Origin: Polaromonas glacialis
Lineage (GTDB): Bacteria; Pseudomonadota; Gammaproteobacteria; Burkholderiales; Burkholderiaceae_C
Direction: 5' to 3'
NCBI RefSeq assembly: GCF_000709345.1
Contig: NZ_KL448323.1
Coordinates: 1,148,912-1,212,911 of the forward strand
Length of the DNA stretch: 64,000 bases
This document shows positions 17,957 through 27,669 of the stretch, one piece after another. Each line of letters opens with the position of its first letter. The first letter of the stretch is position 1. A program made the translations under genes and the position numbers. The notes under the pieces were generated by a model that was not told the origin of the DNA, searched no databases, and saw only the letters and a program-made list of their open reading frames with translations.

Positions 17957-19576
17957 ATGCCCGCTACCCACACGAACGAATGTAAAAGCATGAACTCAAA
18001 CGACAATCCGGCCAGCAAGCCATCGCCCATGCCAGAAAATGATTTAAATAGTGCTCTATCGCACGACCAGCAAGCGCAAGAAGCTCCTGAATTAATAGCA
18101 GACGTGGAAAATGGCCGAAATGCGTCACCGCAGGCTGGCGCTCGGCGACATGGCCCCAAACCGCCGCCGGCATCCATTCGCTTCGAGGACGTGATCACCG
18201 GTCAATTCGATGCTGACGAAGCTGACGCTGCGCTTGACCTGCCCAAGCGGGTCCTGTTGCCGCAGCCAGAAACGCCCAAGCTGCACAAGGTGCTGGCCCA
18301 GGCCGGGCTGGGCTCGCGTCTGGAGATGGAGCAGCTGATTCTGCAAGGGCGGATTTCCGTCAATGCCGAACCTGCGCATATCGGCCAGCGCATCCAGTTT
18401 GGCGATACCGTCAAGGTCAATGGCAAGCCCATCCGTGTGCAGATCGATCCGCCGCCGCCGCGTGTCATCGCCTACCACAAGCCCGCTGGGGAAGTGGTGA
18501 CGCATGATGACCCGCAAAACCGTCCGACCGTCTTCCGGCGCCTACCCAAGCTGTTCCAGGGTAAATGGCAATCCGTCGGGCGGCTTGATCTGAACACCGA
18601 AGGCCTGCTGCTGCTGACAAGTTCCGGCGAACTGGCCAACAAGCTGATGCATCCGCGCTTCGGCCTGGAACGTGAATATGCTGTTCGGGTGCTCGGCGCG
18701 CTGAACAACGAAGAGAAAAAGCGCTTGCTCGACGGCGTGACGCTGGACGATGGCGTGGCGCAGTTCGGCTCGATTGAGGCCGGTGGCGGCGAAGGCGCCA
18801 ACTGCTGGTACCGGGTGACGATTTCCGAAGGCCGCAACAGAGAGGTGCGGCGCATGTTCGAAGCCGTGGGCCACGCGGTGAGCCGCCTGATCCGTATCCG
18901 CTATGGCGCCATGGTGCTGCCGCGCGGATTGAAGCGGGGCGCGTTTGTCGAACTCGACGAAAACGACATCTACGCCTTGACCAGCGCGGTTAGCCGGTCA
19001 GAATCGCGGCCGGACCCGCGTGGCGACGCTGCCGTTGCGGGCCAGCCCGACGGTGAGAGCGGAACCCCGCAGCGCCGCGGTCCGCGCAGCAACGACCGTC
19101 CACGCAATAACGGCGGCCGGCCCCGCAATGCGGGCGCAGGCCAAACCGGCATCGTCCAGCCGCTCGATGATTCGCAGCCGCCCATGAACCGGAACGATGC
19201 TGCGCAGCGAGGCAATCGGCGCGGCGCCAATCCAGGCGCTGGCGGCGCCAGAGGCCGCAGCCAGGGCGGCAATGCCGGTCCGGCGACGCGCTTCGGACCT
19301 CCCGGAGCGGGCGCGCCGCAAGGCCAGAAGCGTCGGGACGACCGGGGTCCGCGCAGCGACAAACCGGCCGGAGGCGCCCAGCCCGATCCCATGAAGACCT
19401 CGTTTGGCTACATTGGCGCCGACACCTTCACCCGGCAGCGGCAGGACCAGGGTCAGCGCCGGGGCGGCGGCGGCAATGCCGGCGGCTTTGGTGGTGGCAG
19501 CAGCGGGGGGGCGCGCCGCAATGGCGGCAATTCTGGCGGCAATCGCGGCGGTGGCAACCGGGGCGGAAACCGCTAG
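17957..19576 (+). CDS. rluB: 23S rRNA pseudouridine synthase RluB with RGG-like tail
   Basis: RsuA-family pseudouridine synthase for 23S rRNA. The core has an S4 domain (about 110-160, LHKVLAQAGLGSRLEMEQLI) and the catalytic domain with VGRLDLNTEGLLLLTSSGEL (catalytic Asp near residue 211), followed by EGRNREVRRMFEAVGH. Length is 539 aa, far above the roughly 290 aa of E. coli RluB. The extra is a low-complexity N-terminus (about 1-90) and a C-terminal tail (about 345-539) dominated by Gly, Arg, Asn and Pro with RGGNRGG repeats, likely disordered and RNA binding. ATG 17990 is an alternative start. A family A repeat lies in frame in the N-terminal extension. Confidence 0.92.
   Translation: MPATHTNECKSMNSNDNPASKPSPMPENDLNSALSHDQQAQEAPELIADVENGRNASPQAGARRHGPKPPPASIRFEDVITGQFDADEADAALDLPKRVLLPQPETPKLHKVLAQAGLGSRLEMEQLILQGRISVNAEPAHIGQRIQFGDTVKVNGKPIRVQIDPPPPRVIAYHKPAGEVVTHDDPQNRPTVFRRLPKLFQGKWQSVGRLDLNTEGLLLLTSSGELANKLMHPRFGLEREYAVRVLGALNNEEKKRLLDGVTLDDGVAQFGSIEAGGGEGANCWYRVTISEGRNREVRRMFEAVGHAVSRLIRIRYGAMVLPRGLKRGAFVELDENDIYALTSAVSRSESRPDPRGDAAVAGQPDGESGTPQRRGPRSNDRPRNNGGRPRNAGAGQTGIVQPLDDSQPPMNRNDAAQRGNRRGANPGAGGARGRSQGGNAGPATRFGPPGAGAPQGQKRRDDRGPRSDKPAGGAQPDPMKTSFGYIGADTFTRQRQDQGQRRGGGGNAGGFGGGSSGGARRNGGNSGGNRGGGNRGGNR
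18046..18101 (-). repeat. family A palindromic repeat, in frame inside rluB
   Basis: Read on the minus strand it runs CTGCTATTAATTCAGGAGCT, then TCTTGCGCTTGCTGGTCGTG and ends in ATAGAGCACTATTT, matching the intergenic copies at 46388 and 60089 in order and spacing. It encodes part of the variable N-terminal extension of RluB. Confidence 0.7.
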
Positions 19577-19709
19577 CCCTTTGCCGTTAGCACTCCATTT
19601 CGCACGGTTGCTCTGGAAGGGGCAAACCCGCGGGTTAAAATCATGGGCTTTATTCAGTCCTTGAATAATTTGAAAATCCAATAACTCCAATATTTTTTAG
19701 GAAAAATTC

Positions 19710-20135
19710 ATGGCCATCGAACGCACTCTCTCCATCATCAAGCCTGACGCCGTCGCCAAGAACGTGATCGGTCAAATCTATGCACGCTTTGAAGCCGCAG
19801 GCCTGAAAGTCGTTGCTGCCAAAATGGTTCACCTGTCGCAAGCCGAAGCCGAAGCGTTTTACGGCGTGCACAAGGCCCGTCCTTTCTTCAAGGATCTGGT
19901 CTCTTTCATGATCTCCGGCCCGGTGATGATCCAGGCACTCGAAGGCGAAGGCGCCGTGCTGAAGAACCGTGACCTGATGGGCGCGACCGACCCGAAGAAG
20001 GCTGATGCGGGCACCATTCGCGCCGACTTCGCCGACAGCATCGATGCCAATGCCGTCCATGGTTCCGACGCTGTCGAAACCGCCAAGGAAGAAATCGCTT
20101 TCTTCTTTGCCGGCCTGAACGTTTACTCGCGTTAA
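19710..20135 (+). CDS. ndk: nucleoside diphosphate kinase
   Basis: Transfers the gamma phosphate from ATP to NDPs by way of a phosphohistidine. 141 aa, the standard length. It starts [20 protein letters not shown] and carries the active-site block [15 protein letters not shown] with the catalytic His near residue 118, plus [15 protein letters not shown] for nucleotide binding. Ribosome site AGGA lies about ten bases before the ATG. First gene before rlmN, an arrangement conserved in many proteobacteria. The 133-base gap before it likely holds a promoter, with TAAAAT near 19636 as a possible -10. Confidence 0.98.
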   Translation: MAIERTLSIIKPDAVAKNVIGQIYARFEAAGLKVVAAKMVHLSQAEAEAFYGVHKARPFFKDLVSFMISGPVMIQALEGEGAVLKNRDLMGATDPKKADAGTIRADFADSIDANAVHGSDAVETAKEEIAFFFAGLNVYSR

Positions 20136-20218
20136 TTAATGCGTACCGCTCCCATGCCTTGCCGCCCTTTGACAGGGTCGCCGCTTGTGTGGGGCGATGC
20201 GGCGCATCGCTGCCTGCG

Positions 20219-21367
20219 ATGACAACCAATCTTCTCGATCTCGACCTGGAAGGCATGGCTGCGTTTTGCGAGCAGCTCGGCCAGAAACGCTTTCGCGCGA
20301 CCCAGCTGTTTCGCTGGATTCACCAGAAAGGCGCGTCCGATTTCGAGCAGATGACCGATCTGGCCAAGGCGCTGCGCGAAAAGCTGGCGGTCTCGGCTCG
20401 CATCACGGGCCCCAAGGTGGTGTCGCGCCACGAGTCAACGGACGGCACGATCAAATGGTTGTTCGACGTGGGTGCGGGCGATGTGATCGAAACAGTTTTC
20501 ATCCCTGAATCCGACCGTGGAACGCTGTGTATTTCATCCCAGGCGGGTTGCGCCGTGGGCTGCCGTTTCTGCTCGACCGGGCACCAAGGCTTCAGCCGCA
20601 ACCTGACGACCGGCGAAATCATTTCCCAGTTGTGGTTTGCCGAGCACTTCCTGCGCAAGCATCTGGGCCGGGACGAACGTGTCATCTCCAACGTGGTCAT
20701 GATGGGCATGGGCGAGCCCTTGCAGAATTATTCGCAGTTGCTGCCGGCGCTCAAGGTCATGCTGGATGATCACGGCTATGGCCTGTCGCGCCGCCGGGTC
20801 ACGGTGTCCACCTCCGGCGTGGTGCCGATGATCGACCGCCTGGCCCGGGATTGCCCGGTCGCCCTGGCAGTCTCGCTCCATGCGCCGCAGGATGCGCTGC
20901 GCAGCGACCTGGTTCCGCTGAACAAGAAATACCCGATTGCCGAACTGCTCGAAGCCTGCACCCGCTACCAGTCGGCAGCGCCTCGCGACTTCATCACGTT
21001 TGAATACTGCATGCTCGATGGCGTCAACGACCAGCCCGAGCATGCGCGCCAGTTGGTGGCATTGATGAAAACCCATGCGGCCAACGGCCTGTCGTGCAAG
21101 TTCAACCTGATTCCCTTCAACCCTTTTCCGGCTTCGGGCCTGGTGCGTTCGCAAATGCCGCAGGTCATGGCTTTTGCCAGAATCCTGATGGATGCCGGCA
21201 TCGTCACCACCGTGCGCAAGACGCGCGGCGATGACATCGATGCGGCCTGCGGCCAGCTGGCGGGCGATGTGCAGGACCGCACCGGCGTGGACCAGCGCAT
21301 GGCTGCGCAGCGCCAGGGCATGCTGGGCGGCATCAAGGTGGTGGTACTCAGCAAGGACGCGGCATGA
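20219..21367 (+). CDS. rlmN: dual-specificity RNA methyltransferase RlmN
   Basis: Radical SAM enzyme that makes 2-methyladenosine in 23S rRNA (A2503) and tRNA (A37). Radical SAM cysteines [11 protein letters not shown] lie near residues 112-122. The conserved [17 protein letters not shown] follows, then [20 protein letters not shown] and the C-terminal [20 protein letters not shown] with the catalytic cysteine. The start at 20219 ([13 protein letters not shown]) matches the family; an upstream ATG at 20159 is in frame but not conserved. 382 aa. It overlaps the pilF start by four bases. Confidence 0.97.
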   Translation: MTTNLLDLDLEGMAAFCEQLGQKRFRATQLFRWIHQKGASDFEQMTDLAKALREKLAVSARITGPKVVSRHESTDGTIKWLFDVGAGDVIETVFIPESDRGTLCISSQAGCAVGCRFCSTGHQGFSRNLTTGEIISQLWFAEHFLRKHLGRDERVISNVVMMGMGEPLQNYSQLLPALKVMLDDHGYGLSRRRVTVSTSGVVPMIDRLARDCPVALAVSLHAPQDALRSDLVPLNKKYPIAELLEACTRYQSAAPRDFITFEYCMLDGVNDQPEHARQLVALMKTHAANGLSCKFNLIPFNPFPASGLVRSQMPQVMAFARILMDAGIVTTVRKTRGDDIDAACGQLAGDVQDRTGVDQRMAAQRQGMLGGIKVVVLSKDAA

Positions 21368-22173
21368 AGCGCATCGCACGTCCTGCCTGGGTCTTCGTCT
21401 GCTGGACGGCCATGCTGCTGGGCGGCTGTGCCAGCCAGCCCGGCTCCATAGACGGGCTGGGCAACCGGACTGACCTGATCACCGATTCCGATGAAACCGA
21501 CCAGCGCCGCCGGGCACGCTTGCGCGTCGAACTGGCGACCGGTTATTTTGAACAGGGCCAGACCAAGGTGGCCCTGGATGAAATCAAGCAGTCGCTGGCA
21601 ACCGATCCGAATTTTGTCGATGCCTACAACCTGCGCGGGCTGGTCTACATGCGGCTCAACGACATTCCGCTCGCAGAAGACAGCTTTCGCCGTGCGCTTT
21701 CCCTCAATGCGCGCGATGCCGCAGTGGCCCACAACTACGGTTGGCTGCTTTGCCAGCAGGCGCGTTATGCCGAGTCGTTCAAGCTGTTTGCCCAGGCCGC
21801 CGCGAATCCCACTTACACGGGAAAAGCGAAAACTTTGATGGCCCTGGGTGTGTGCCAGGTGAACGCCGGACAGTTAAGTGAGGCTGAACAAAGCCTCATG
21901 CATTCCTACGAACTCGATGCAGGCAATCCTGTGACCGGCTACAACCTGTCCAAGCTGCTGTATGCGCGCGGCGATCTGACGCGCGCCCAGTTTTACATCC
22001 GCCGCCTGAACAACAGCGAACTGGCCAATGCCCAGACGCTCTGGCTGGGCATCAAGACGGAGCAAAAGCTCAACAATCAGGAGGCGATGGTGCAACTCGC
22101 CAGTCAGTTGAAGAAACGCTTTGCGCAGTCTCCCGAGGCCGCAGCGTATGAAAAGGGCCTGTTCAATGAGTAA
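21364..22173 (+). CDS. pilF: type IV pilus biogenesis/stability protein PilF (PilW)
   Basis: Outer-membrane pilotin lipoprotein that helps PilQ secretin assembly. The 269-aa precursor has a signal peptide with lipobox LLGGC (Cys22), followed by tetratricopeptide repeats: [40 protein letters not shown] and [20 protein letters not shown]. Its stop lies inside the start of rodZ, with an 8-base overlap, so the genes are coupled. This rlmN-pilF-rodZ-ispG-hisS order is widespread in beta- and gammaproteobacteria. Confidence 0.93.
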   Translation: MKRIARPAWVFVCWTAMLLGGCASQPGSIDGLGNRTDLITDSDETDQRRRARLRVELATGYFEQGQTKVALDEIKQSLATDPNFVDAYNLRGLVYMRLNDIPLAEDSFRRALSLNARDAAVAHNYGWLLCQQARYAESFKLFAQAAANPTYTGKAKTLMALGVCQVNAGQLSEAEQSLMHSYELDAGNPVTGYNLSKLLYARGDLTRAQFYIRRLNNSELANAQTLWLGIKTEQKLNNQEAMVQLASQLKKRFAQSPEAAAYEKGLFNE

Positions 22174-23077
22174 GGATGAAGCGGTGCTGGTGTCTGGCAT
22201 TGCGTTAAATCGTGAAGCGGCGGGCCAGCCGGACACCGCCGGTGCCCTGCTTCGCACGGCCCGGCAGTCGCAGGGCCTGGACATTGCCACGCTGGCAGCG
22301 CTGTTGAAGGTACCGGTTCACAAGTTGCAGGCGCTTGAGCAGGACCAGTCGGCGCTTTTGGCCGATCCGGTCTTCGCGCGGGCCTTGGCCGCCAGCATGT
22401 GCCGCATCCTCAAGCTGGATCCGGCCCCCGTGCTGCAGCGGCTGCCCGCGATAGCCGCGTTCAAGGTGACTTCCCAGAACCGGGGAATCAACACGCCGTT
22501 TCGCGTCCGCAGCAGCAGCAGGAATGCGGTGCCCTTCTGGTCCCACATTTCGCGGCCAGCCGTTCTGGTCGGTCTGGCTTTGCTGCTCGGCGCGCTCGTG
22601 CTGATGTTCTTGCCGTCCATTCAAAAGGAAATTGCCAGATACCGGCAAGCAGGCCAGCTTGAAACCGTCCCGGGCCAGGCGGTGGAATCCGCCTCTGTCA
22701 CAACGACCGTGATCACTCCGACATCGCCGGGCAATGATGTGCCTGGCGTGTCTTCTACCTTGGTGACGCCTGCCGATGTGCCTGCTGCTGCAACAGGTCC
22801 GCTCGCAACAGTTTCCGCAGGCGCAGAGGGTGCCGCTGGTGAACCGCCGATGACCATCAGCGCAAAAGGCGCATCGAAAATAAAGGTGACGGATGCCAGC
22901 GGCGCGGTGGTTCTCGACCGCACGCTTCGTGCCGGCGAGTCTGTCAGCCTGTCGGGCGTGCTGCCGCTGGCCGTGGTGGCGAGCCGTGCCAACGTCATAC
23001 AGGTTCAGGTGCGTGGCCAGGCCTTTGATCTCGCCAGCGTCACCAAGAACAACATTGCCCGTTTCGAGGTGAAATAG
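22166..23077 (+). CDS. rodZ: cytoskeleton protein RodZ
   Basis: Membrane protein linking the MreB cytoskeleton to cell-wall synthesis. The product (303 aa) has an N-terminal Xre-type helix-turn-helix that binds MreB (about 25-95, [20 protein letters not shown]), a basic linker, one transmembrane helix (about 130-152, [19 protein letters not shown]), a Thr/Pro/Ala-rich periplasmic spacer, and a C-terminal DUF4115 beta domain (about 225-303). ATG 22166 inside the pilF 3' end is preferred over an upstream in-frame start at 22121. The stop shares one base with the ispG start. Confidence 0.92.
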   Translation: MSKDEAVLVSGIALNREAAGQPDTAGALLRTARQSQGLDIATLAALLKVPVHKLQALEQDQSALLADPVFARALAASMCRILKLDPAPVLQRLPAIAAFKVTSQNRGINTPFRVRSSSRNAVPFWSHISRPAVLVGLALLLGALVLMFLPSIQKEIARYRQAGQLETVPGQAVESASVTTTVITPTSPGNDVPGVSSTLVTPADVPAAATGPLATVSAGAEGAAGEPPMTISAKGASKIKVTDASGAVVLDRTLRAGESVSLSGVLPLAVVASRANVIQVQVRGQAFDLASVTKNNIARFEVK

Positions 23078-24351
23078 TGCAAACCTGTCTTCCCATCGCA
23101 TCTGCTTTTCCAAAGCCGCATCATTCCATCCAGTCCCGGGTCGTCTGGGGTTCGCGTGTCGTGACCGTGGGCGGCGATGCGCCGGTGCGTATCCAGTCCA
23201 TGACCAATACCGACACCGTGGACGCGATTGGCACGGCCATCCAGGTCAAGGAACTGGCCCTGGCCGGGTCCGAAATGGTCCGCATCACGGTTAACACGCC
23301 TGAAGCGGCTGCCGCCGTTCCTTATGTCCGCGAGCAACTCGACCGGATGGGTGTCGATGTTCCCTTGATCGGCGACTTTCATTACAACGGCCACCGGCTT
23401 CTGACCGATTACCCGGCCTGTGCGCAGGCGCTGTCCAAGTACCGGATCAATCCTGGAAACGTCGGCAAAGGCAACAAGCGCGACACCCAGTTCGGCCAGA
23501 TGATCGAAGCGGCCATGCGCTGGAACAAGGTCATCCGCATCGGCGTGAACTGGGGCAGCCTGGACCAGGAACTGCTCGCCAGCCTGATGGATGAAAACAG
23601 TGCGCGCAGCACGCCCTGGGATGCCCGGCAGGTGATGTATGAAGCGCTGATCACCTCGGCCATCGACTCGGCCAAGCGTGCCGAAGACATGGGCATGCGG
23701 CGCGACCAGATCATCCTGTCGTGCAAGGTCAGCGGCGTCCAGGACCTGGTTTCCGTCTACCGGGAACTGTCCAGGCGCACCGATCACACCCTTCACCTCG
23801 GACTGACCGAAGCCGGCATGGGCACCAAGGGAACGGTCGCTTCGACCACGGCGCTCGCTATCTTGCTGCAGGAAGGCATTGGCGACACGATTCGCGTTTC
23901 ACTCACACCCCAACCCGGCGAGGCGCGAACGCAGGAAGTGGTCATTGCCGCCGAAATTTTGCAGGCTCTGGGCTTGCGGACCTTTGTGCCCAGCGTGACG
24001 GCCTGCCCCGGGTGCGGTCGCACCACCAGCACCACGTTCCAGGAACTGGCCAAGCAGATTGACGACTTCCTGCGCGCCCAGATGCCCGTGTGGCGCGAAC
24101 AGTACCCAGGCGTCGAAGGCTTGCGGGTGGCGGTGATGGGCTGCATTGTCAACGGACCCGGTGAAAGCAAGCATGCCGACATCGGCATCAGCCTTCCCGG
24201 ATCGGGCGAAGCCCCGGCTGCGCCGGTGTTCATCGATGGCGAAAAACGGCTGACCCTGCGCGGCGACAACATTGCGCAGGAGTTCCAGGTGATTGTCGAA
24301 AACTACATTGAAAAACGCTTTGGCTCGCATGCGCTGGCCGACGCTTCCTGA
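23077..24351 (+). CDS. ispG: 4-hydroxy-3-methylbut-2-enyl diphosphate synthase
   Basis: Iron-sulfur enzyme of the MEP isoprenoid pathway, converting MEcPP to HMBPP. The 424-aa product is the proteobacterial length. It has the TIM-barrel start [20 protein letters not shown] and [13 protein letters not shown]. The [4Fe-4S] ligands sit in [13 protein letters not shown] (near residue 308) and [19 protein letters not shown] (near 350). Start is GTG 23077, overlapping the rodZ stop by one base. Confidence 0.96.
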   Translation: MQTCLPIASAFPKPHHSIQSRVVWGSRVVTVGGDAPVRIQSMTNTDTVDAIGTAIQVKELALAGSEMVRITVNTPEAAAAVPYVREQLDRMGVDVPLIGDFHYNGHRLLTDYPACAQALSKYRINPGNVGKGNKRDTQFGQMIEAAMRWNKVIRIGVNWGSLDQELLASLMDENSARSTPWDARQVMYEALITSAIDSAKRAEDMGMRRDQIILSCKVSGVQDLVSVYRELSRRTDHTLHLGLTEAGMGTKGTVASTTALAILLQEGIGDTIRVSLTPQPGEARTQEVVIAAEILQALGLRTFVPSVTACPGCGRTTSTTFQELAKQIDDFLRAQMPVWREQYPGVEGLRVAVMGCIVNGPGESKHADIGISLPGSGEAPAAPVFIDGEKRLTLRGDNIAQEFQVIVENYIEKRFGSHALADAS

Positions 24352-24356
24352 ACCAC

Positions 24357-25727
24357 ATGCCTGAAAAAATGAATGCCGGCCCGGCAGAACAATCCGCGCC
24401 GGCCAAAATCGAAAAACTTGCCGCCGTCAAGGGCATGAACGACATCCTGCCGCCGGACTCGGCGCGCTGGGAATGGCTGGAAGACAAGGTTCGCGCACTC
24501 ATGGCGCGTTATGCCTACCGCAACATCCGCACGCCGATTCTGGAGCACACCCAGCTTTTCGTGCGCGGCATTGGCGAGGTCACCGACATTGTCGAAAAGG
24601 AAATGTATTCCTTCGAAGACCGCTCGGACAAGCATGGCGACCACGACCACCTGACCATGCGTCCGGAAAATACCGCCAGCGTGGTACGCGCTGTGACCGA
24701 ACATAACCTGCTTTACGACGGTGGCAAACGGCTGTACTACATGGGGCCGATGTTTCGCCGCGAGCGGCCGCAGCGCGGGCGCTACCGCCAGTTTCACCAG
24801 ATCGGCGCCGAAGCGCTGGGGTTTGCCGGCCCTGAAGTAGACGCCGAACTGATCCTGCTGGCTGTCGCGCTCTGGAAAGAACTCGGCCTGAGCGACTGGC
24901 GCCTGGAAATCAACAGCCTGGGCCAGCCTGACGAACGCGCCCTGCACAGGGCGCAACTGATCGCGCACTTTGAACAGCATGCCGATTTGCTCGATGAAGA
25001 GGCGAAAAGGCGCCTGCACAGCAATCCGCTGCGCATCCTCGACACCAAGAACCCGGCGATGAAATCCTTGGTTGAAAGCGCGCCGCGCCTCATCGATTTT
25101 CTTGGCGCCGAGTCACTGGCGCATTTCGACGGACTCAAGGCCATCCTGGATGCCAACGGCATTGCCTGGACGCTCAACCACCGACTGGTTCGCGGGCTGG
25201 ACTATTACAACCTGTCGGTCTTTGAATTCGTGACCGACCGCCTGGGCGCGCAGGGCACCATTTGCGCAGGCGGCCGTTACGACTACCTGATCGGGCAGAT
25301 GGGCGGCAAGCCGGCGCCTGCGGTCGGCTGGGCGCTGGGCGTCGAGCGCGTGCTCGAACTGATCAAGGAGGAGGGCGCCTTCGGCGAACTCCCCGTGCCC
25401 GACGCTTATGCGGTGGTTCCCGAATCTTCAGCCCTGCCGGTCGTTCTGAAAACCCTGCAGGCCCTGCGAAGCGCCGGCATCAGCGTGCAGATGCATGCCA
25501 GCACGTCACCGGGCGGCATGGGCAGCATGAAGTCGCAGTTCAAGCGGGCCGATGGCAGCGGCGCGCAGTTTGCGCTGATTTTCGGCGAGGCCGAACTGGC
25601 CGAAGGCTGCGTGGCCGTCAAGCCGCTGCGCGGCGAGAAAGACGGGTCGTCAACTGCTCAAACGCTTCAAGCGCTGGATGATGTGGCCGCATGGGCAGGC
25701 ATGCTGCGCAGCAGCCCCATGGTTTGA
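24357..25727 (+). CDS. hisS: histidyl-tRNA synthetase
   Basis: Class II synthetase charging tRNA-His. 456 aa. Motif 1 region is [20 protein letters not shown], motif 2 [20 protein letters not shown], histidine-A region [16 protein letters not shown], and motif 3 [14 protein letters not shown]. The C-terminal anticodon-binding domain spans about 345-456. It has a short extra N-terminal segment (residues 1-20). Starts six bases after ispG. A paralogue without synthetase function, hisZ, lies at 33029. Confidence 0.97.
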   Translation: MPEKMNAGPAEQSAPAKIEKLAAVKGMNDILPPDSARWEWLEDKVRALMARYAYRNIRTPILEHTQLFVRGIGEVTDIVEKEMYSFEDRSDKHGDHDHLTMRPENTASVVRAVTEHNLLYDGGKRLYYMGPMFRRERPQRGRYRQFHQIGAEALGFAGPEVDAELILLAVALWKELGLSDWRLEINSLGQPDERALHRAQLIAHFEQHADLLDEEAKRRLHSNPLRILDTKNPAMKSLVESAPRLIDFLGAESLAHFDGLKAILDANGIAWTLNHRLVRGLDYYNLSVFEFVTDRLGAQGTICAGGRYDYLIGQMGGKPAPAVGWALGVERVLELIKEEGAFGELPVPDAYAVVPESSALPVVLKTLQALRSAGISVQMHASTSPGGMGSMKSQFKRADGSGAQFALIFGEAELAEGCVAVKPLRGEKDGSSTAQTLQALDDVAAWAGMLRSSPMV

Positions 25728-25798
25728 GCGACGGCTCGGCACCCTACAATCCCTCTTCAATCCAGCCCGCCCCGCGTCGGGCAGAACCCCAGAAATTT

Positions 25799-26491
25799 AT
25801 GGCAAAACACCTCGATTTGGAAGAACAGGAACAGCTTGACGAGATCAAGCATTTCTGGAAACAGTATGGAAACCTGATCACCTGGGCGCTGATTGTGGTT
25901 CTGGGTGCGTTTGCCGCCTGGAACGGCTACCAGTACTGGCAACGCAGCCAGGCGGCACAGGCCTCGGTGATGTTCGACGAGATCGAGCGCGCCGTCCAGT
26001 CGGGCGATGCCGCACGGATCGACCGTGCCCTGGCCGACATGAAGGATCGTTTCGCAAGCACCGCCTACGCCCAGCAGGCCGGCCTTCTCGTGGCCAAGGC
26101 CCATCATGACAAAGGCAACGCCGATGCGGCCCGCGCAGCGCTGGCCTGGGTGGCCGACAAGGCGTCCGATCCCGGTTACCAGGCCATTGCCAGGCTTCGG
26201 CTTGCCGGACTGTTGCTTGAAAAGAAGTCGTATGACGAAGCCCTACAGCAGCTTTCCGGTGCTTTCCCCAAAAACTTCGATGCGCTGGTGGCTGACCGGC
26301 GCGCGGACATCCTGATGGCGCAAGGAAAAAAAGTCGAAGCCAAGGCTGAATATGAAAAAGCCTGGAAGGCCTTTGACGATCGTACCGAATACCGGCGTCT
26401 GGTCGAGGTCAAGCTCAATGCGCTGGGCGTTGACCCCACCGCCGGACAGGTCAAGCTGGCAACTGCCGAAAATGCCGGAGCAAACAAATGA
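25799..26491 (+). CDS. yfgM: YfgM-like periplasmic TPR protein
   Basis: YfgM/AncA-type ancillary SecYEG translocon protein. 230 aa with a cytoplasmic N-terminal segment (HLDLEEQEQLDEIKHFWKQY), one transmembrane helix (about 25-45, NLITWALIVVLGAFAAWNGY) and a periplasmic TPR domain (about 50-215). The start at 25799 fits the family, not the upstream in-frame ATG inside hisS. Its stop overlaps the bamB start by four bases. The pair yfgM-bamB (yfgL) between hisS and der is the classical arrangement also found in E. coli. Confidence 0.93.
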   Translation: MAKHLDLEEQEQLDEIKHFWKQYGNLITWALIVVLGAFAAWNGYQYWQRSQAAQASVMFDEIERAVQSGDAARIDRALADMKDRFASTAYAQQAGLLVAKAHHDKGNADAARAALAWVADKASDPGYQAIARLRLAGLLLEKKSYDEALQQLSGAFPKNFDALVADRRADILMAQGKKVEAKAEYEKAWKAFDDRTEYRRLVEVKLNALGVDPTAGQVKLATAENAGANK

Positions 26492-27633
26492 AAATTCAGT
26501 CATTTTGGCCATTTGCGCTTGCTGGACGAGCGCCAGTAGCTATTATTAGCATAGCGCTCTTGGCGGGTTGCTTTGGGGGCGTCAAAAAGCCACAGCCCAC
26601 GGAACTGCAGCCGGTGACGGCGCTGGTTTCCGTGCGCCAAAGCTGGACCCAGCGCATCGGTCCGGTCAATTTCCCGCTTGATGTCGGCGTGGCCGGCAAC
26701 GGCGTGGCGGTCGCCAGCGACGACGGCACGGTCGCGCTGCTCGATGCCCAGACCGGCCGCGACGTCTGGCGCCTGGCGTTGAAGACGCCGATTGCCGCCG
26801 GCGTGGGCAGCGATGGGAAGGTTCTCGCCGTCGTCACAAAAGACAACGAAGTAATTGCCATGCAGGCAGGCCGCGAGCTGTGGCGTCAAAAGCTCAATGC
26901 CCAGGCGTTCACTGCCCCGTTCGTTGCGGGTGAGCGTGTGTTTGTGCTGGCGGCAGACCGTTCGGTCAATGCCTTTGATGGGCAGACCGGCCGAAAGCTG
27001 TGGGCGCAGCAGCGTTCAAGCGAACCGCTGGTGTTGCGCCAGTCCGGCGTGATGCTGGCCGTTGGCGACACGCTGGTGGTCGGTGTGGGCGGCCGACTGG
27101 TGGGCATGAACCCGTCGAATGGCAGCATTCAGTGGGAAGCGCCCATCGCCACCCCGCGTGGCATCAATGACATCGAACGGCTCGTGGACCTGGTCGGCAG
27201 CGTCAGCCGGGTGGGCGATAGCGTTTGCGTGCGGGCGTTCCAGTCCAGCATTGGCTGCGTGAATACCGCCCGTGGCAATGTGCTCTGGACCCGGCCTGCC
27301 AATGGTGTGCAGGGCATCCAGGGCGACGACCGGCTGCTGTTCGGCACGGAAGCCGATGGCACCGTGCTGGCCTGGAAACGCAGCGATGGCGAGCGTGTCT
27401 GGTCCAGCGAGCGGCTGCGCTACCGGGGGCTGACCGCGCCGCTGCTGGCCGGCCGTTCCGTGGTGATTGGTGATGCCACCGGATTCATCCACCTGCTGTC
27501 GCGTGAAGACGGCTCCCTGCTCAACCGCCTGAACACCGATGGTTCGCCCATTTCCGCTGCCCCGGTGCTGGCGGGCAACACCCTGGTCGTCGTCACCCGC
27601 AACGGCGGCATTTACGGCTTTCAGCCCGAATAA
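26488..27633 (+). CDS. bamB: outer membrane assembly lipoprotein BamB
   Basis: Beta-propeller lipoprotein of the BAM complex. The 381-aa precursor has a lipoprotein signal with LLAGC (Cys28) and eight PQQ-like propeller blades, for example VALLDAQTGRDVWRLALKTP, VNAFDGQTGRKLWAQQ and GNVLWTRPANGVQGI. Its signal-peptide hydrophobic core (residues about 15-25) is encoded by a segment resembling the family A repeat, an odd origin for an export signal. Second outer-membrane assembly gene of the window besides bamD. Confidence 0.95.
   Translation: MKIQSFWPFALAGRAPVAIISIALLAGCFGGVKKPQPTELQPVTALVSVRQSWTQRIGPVNFPLDVGVAGNGVAVASDDGTVALLDAQTGRDVWRLALKTPIAAGVGSDGKVLAVVTKDNEVIAMQAGRELWRQKLNAQAFTAPFVAGERVFVLAADRSVNAFDGQTGRKLWAQQRSSEPLVLRQSGVMLAVGDTLVVGVGGRLVGMNPSNGSIQWEAPIATPRGINDIERLVDLVGSVSRVGDSVCVRAFQSSIGCVNTARGNVLWTRPANGVQGIQGDDRLLFGTEADGTVLAWKRSDGERVWSSERLRYRGLTAPLLAGRSVVIGDATGFIHLLSREDGSLLNRLNTDGSPISAAPVLAGNTLVVVTRNGGIYGFQPE
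26532..26560 (+). repeat. family A-like repeat within the bamB signal peptide
   Basis: GCCAGTAGCTATTATTAGCA followed by TAGCGCTCTTG follows the GCTA/TAGC core of the family A elements, shortened. It encodes the hydrophobic part of the BamB signal. The match is shorter than in other copies, so this is less certain. Confidence 0.5.
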
Positions 27634-27669
27634 ACGGCATTCTCGCCAGAAACTGATCTACTCATTTTG

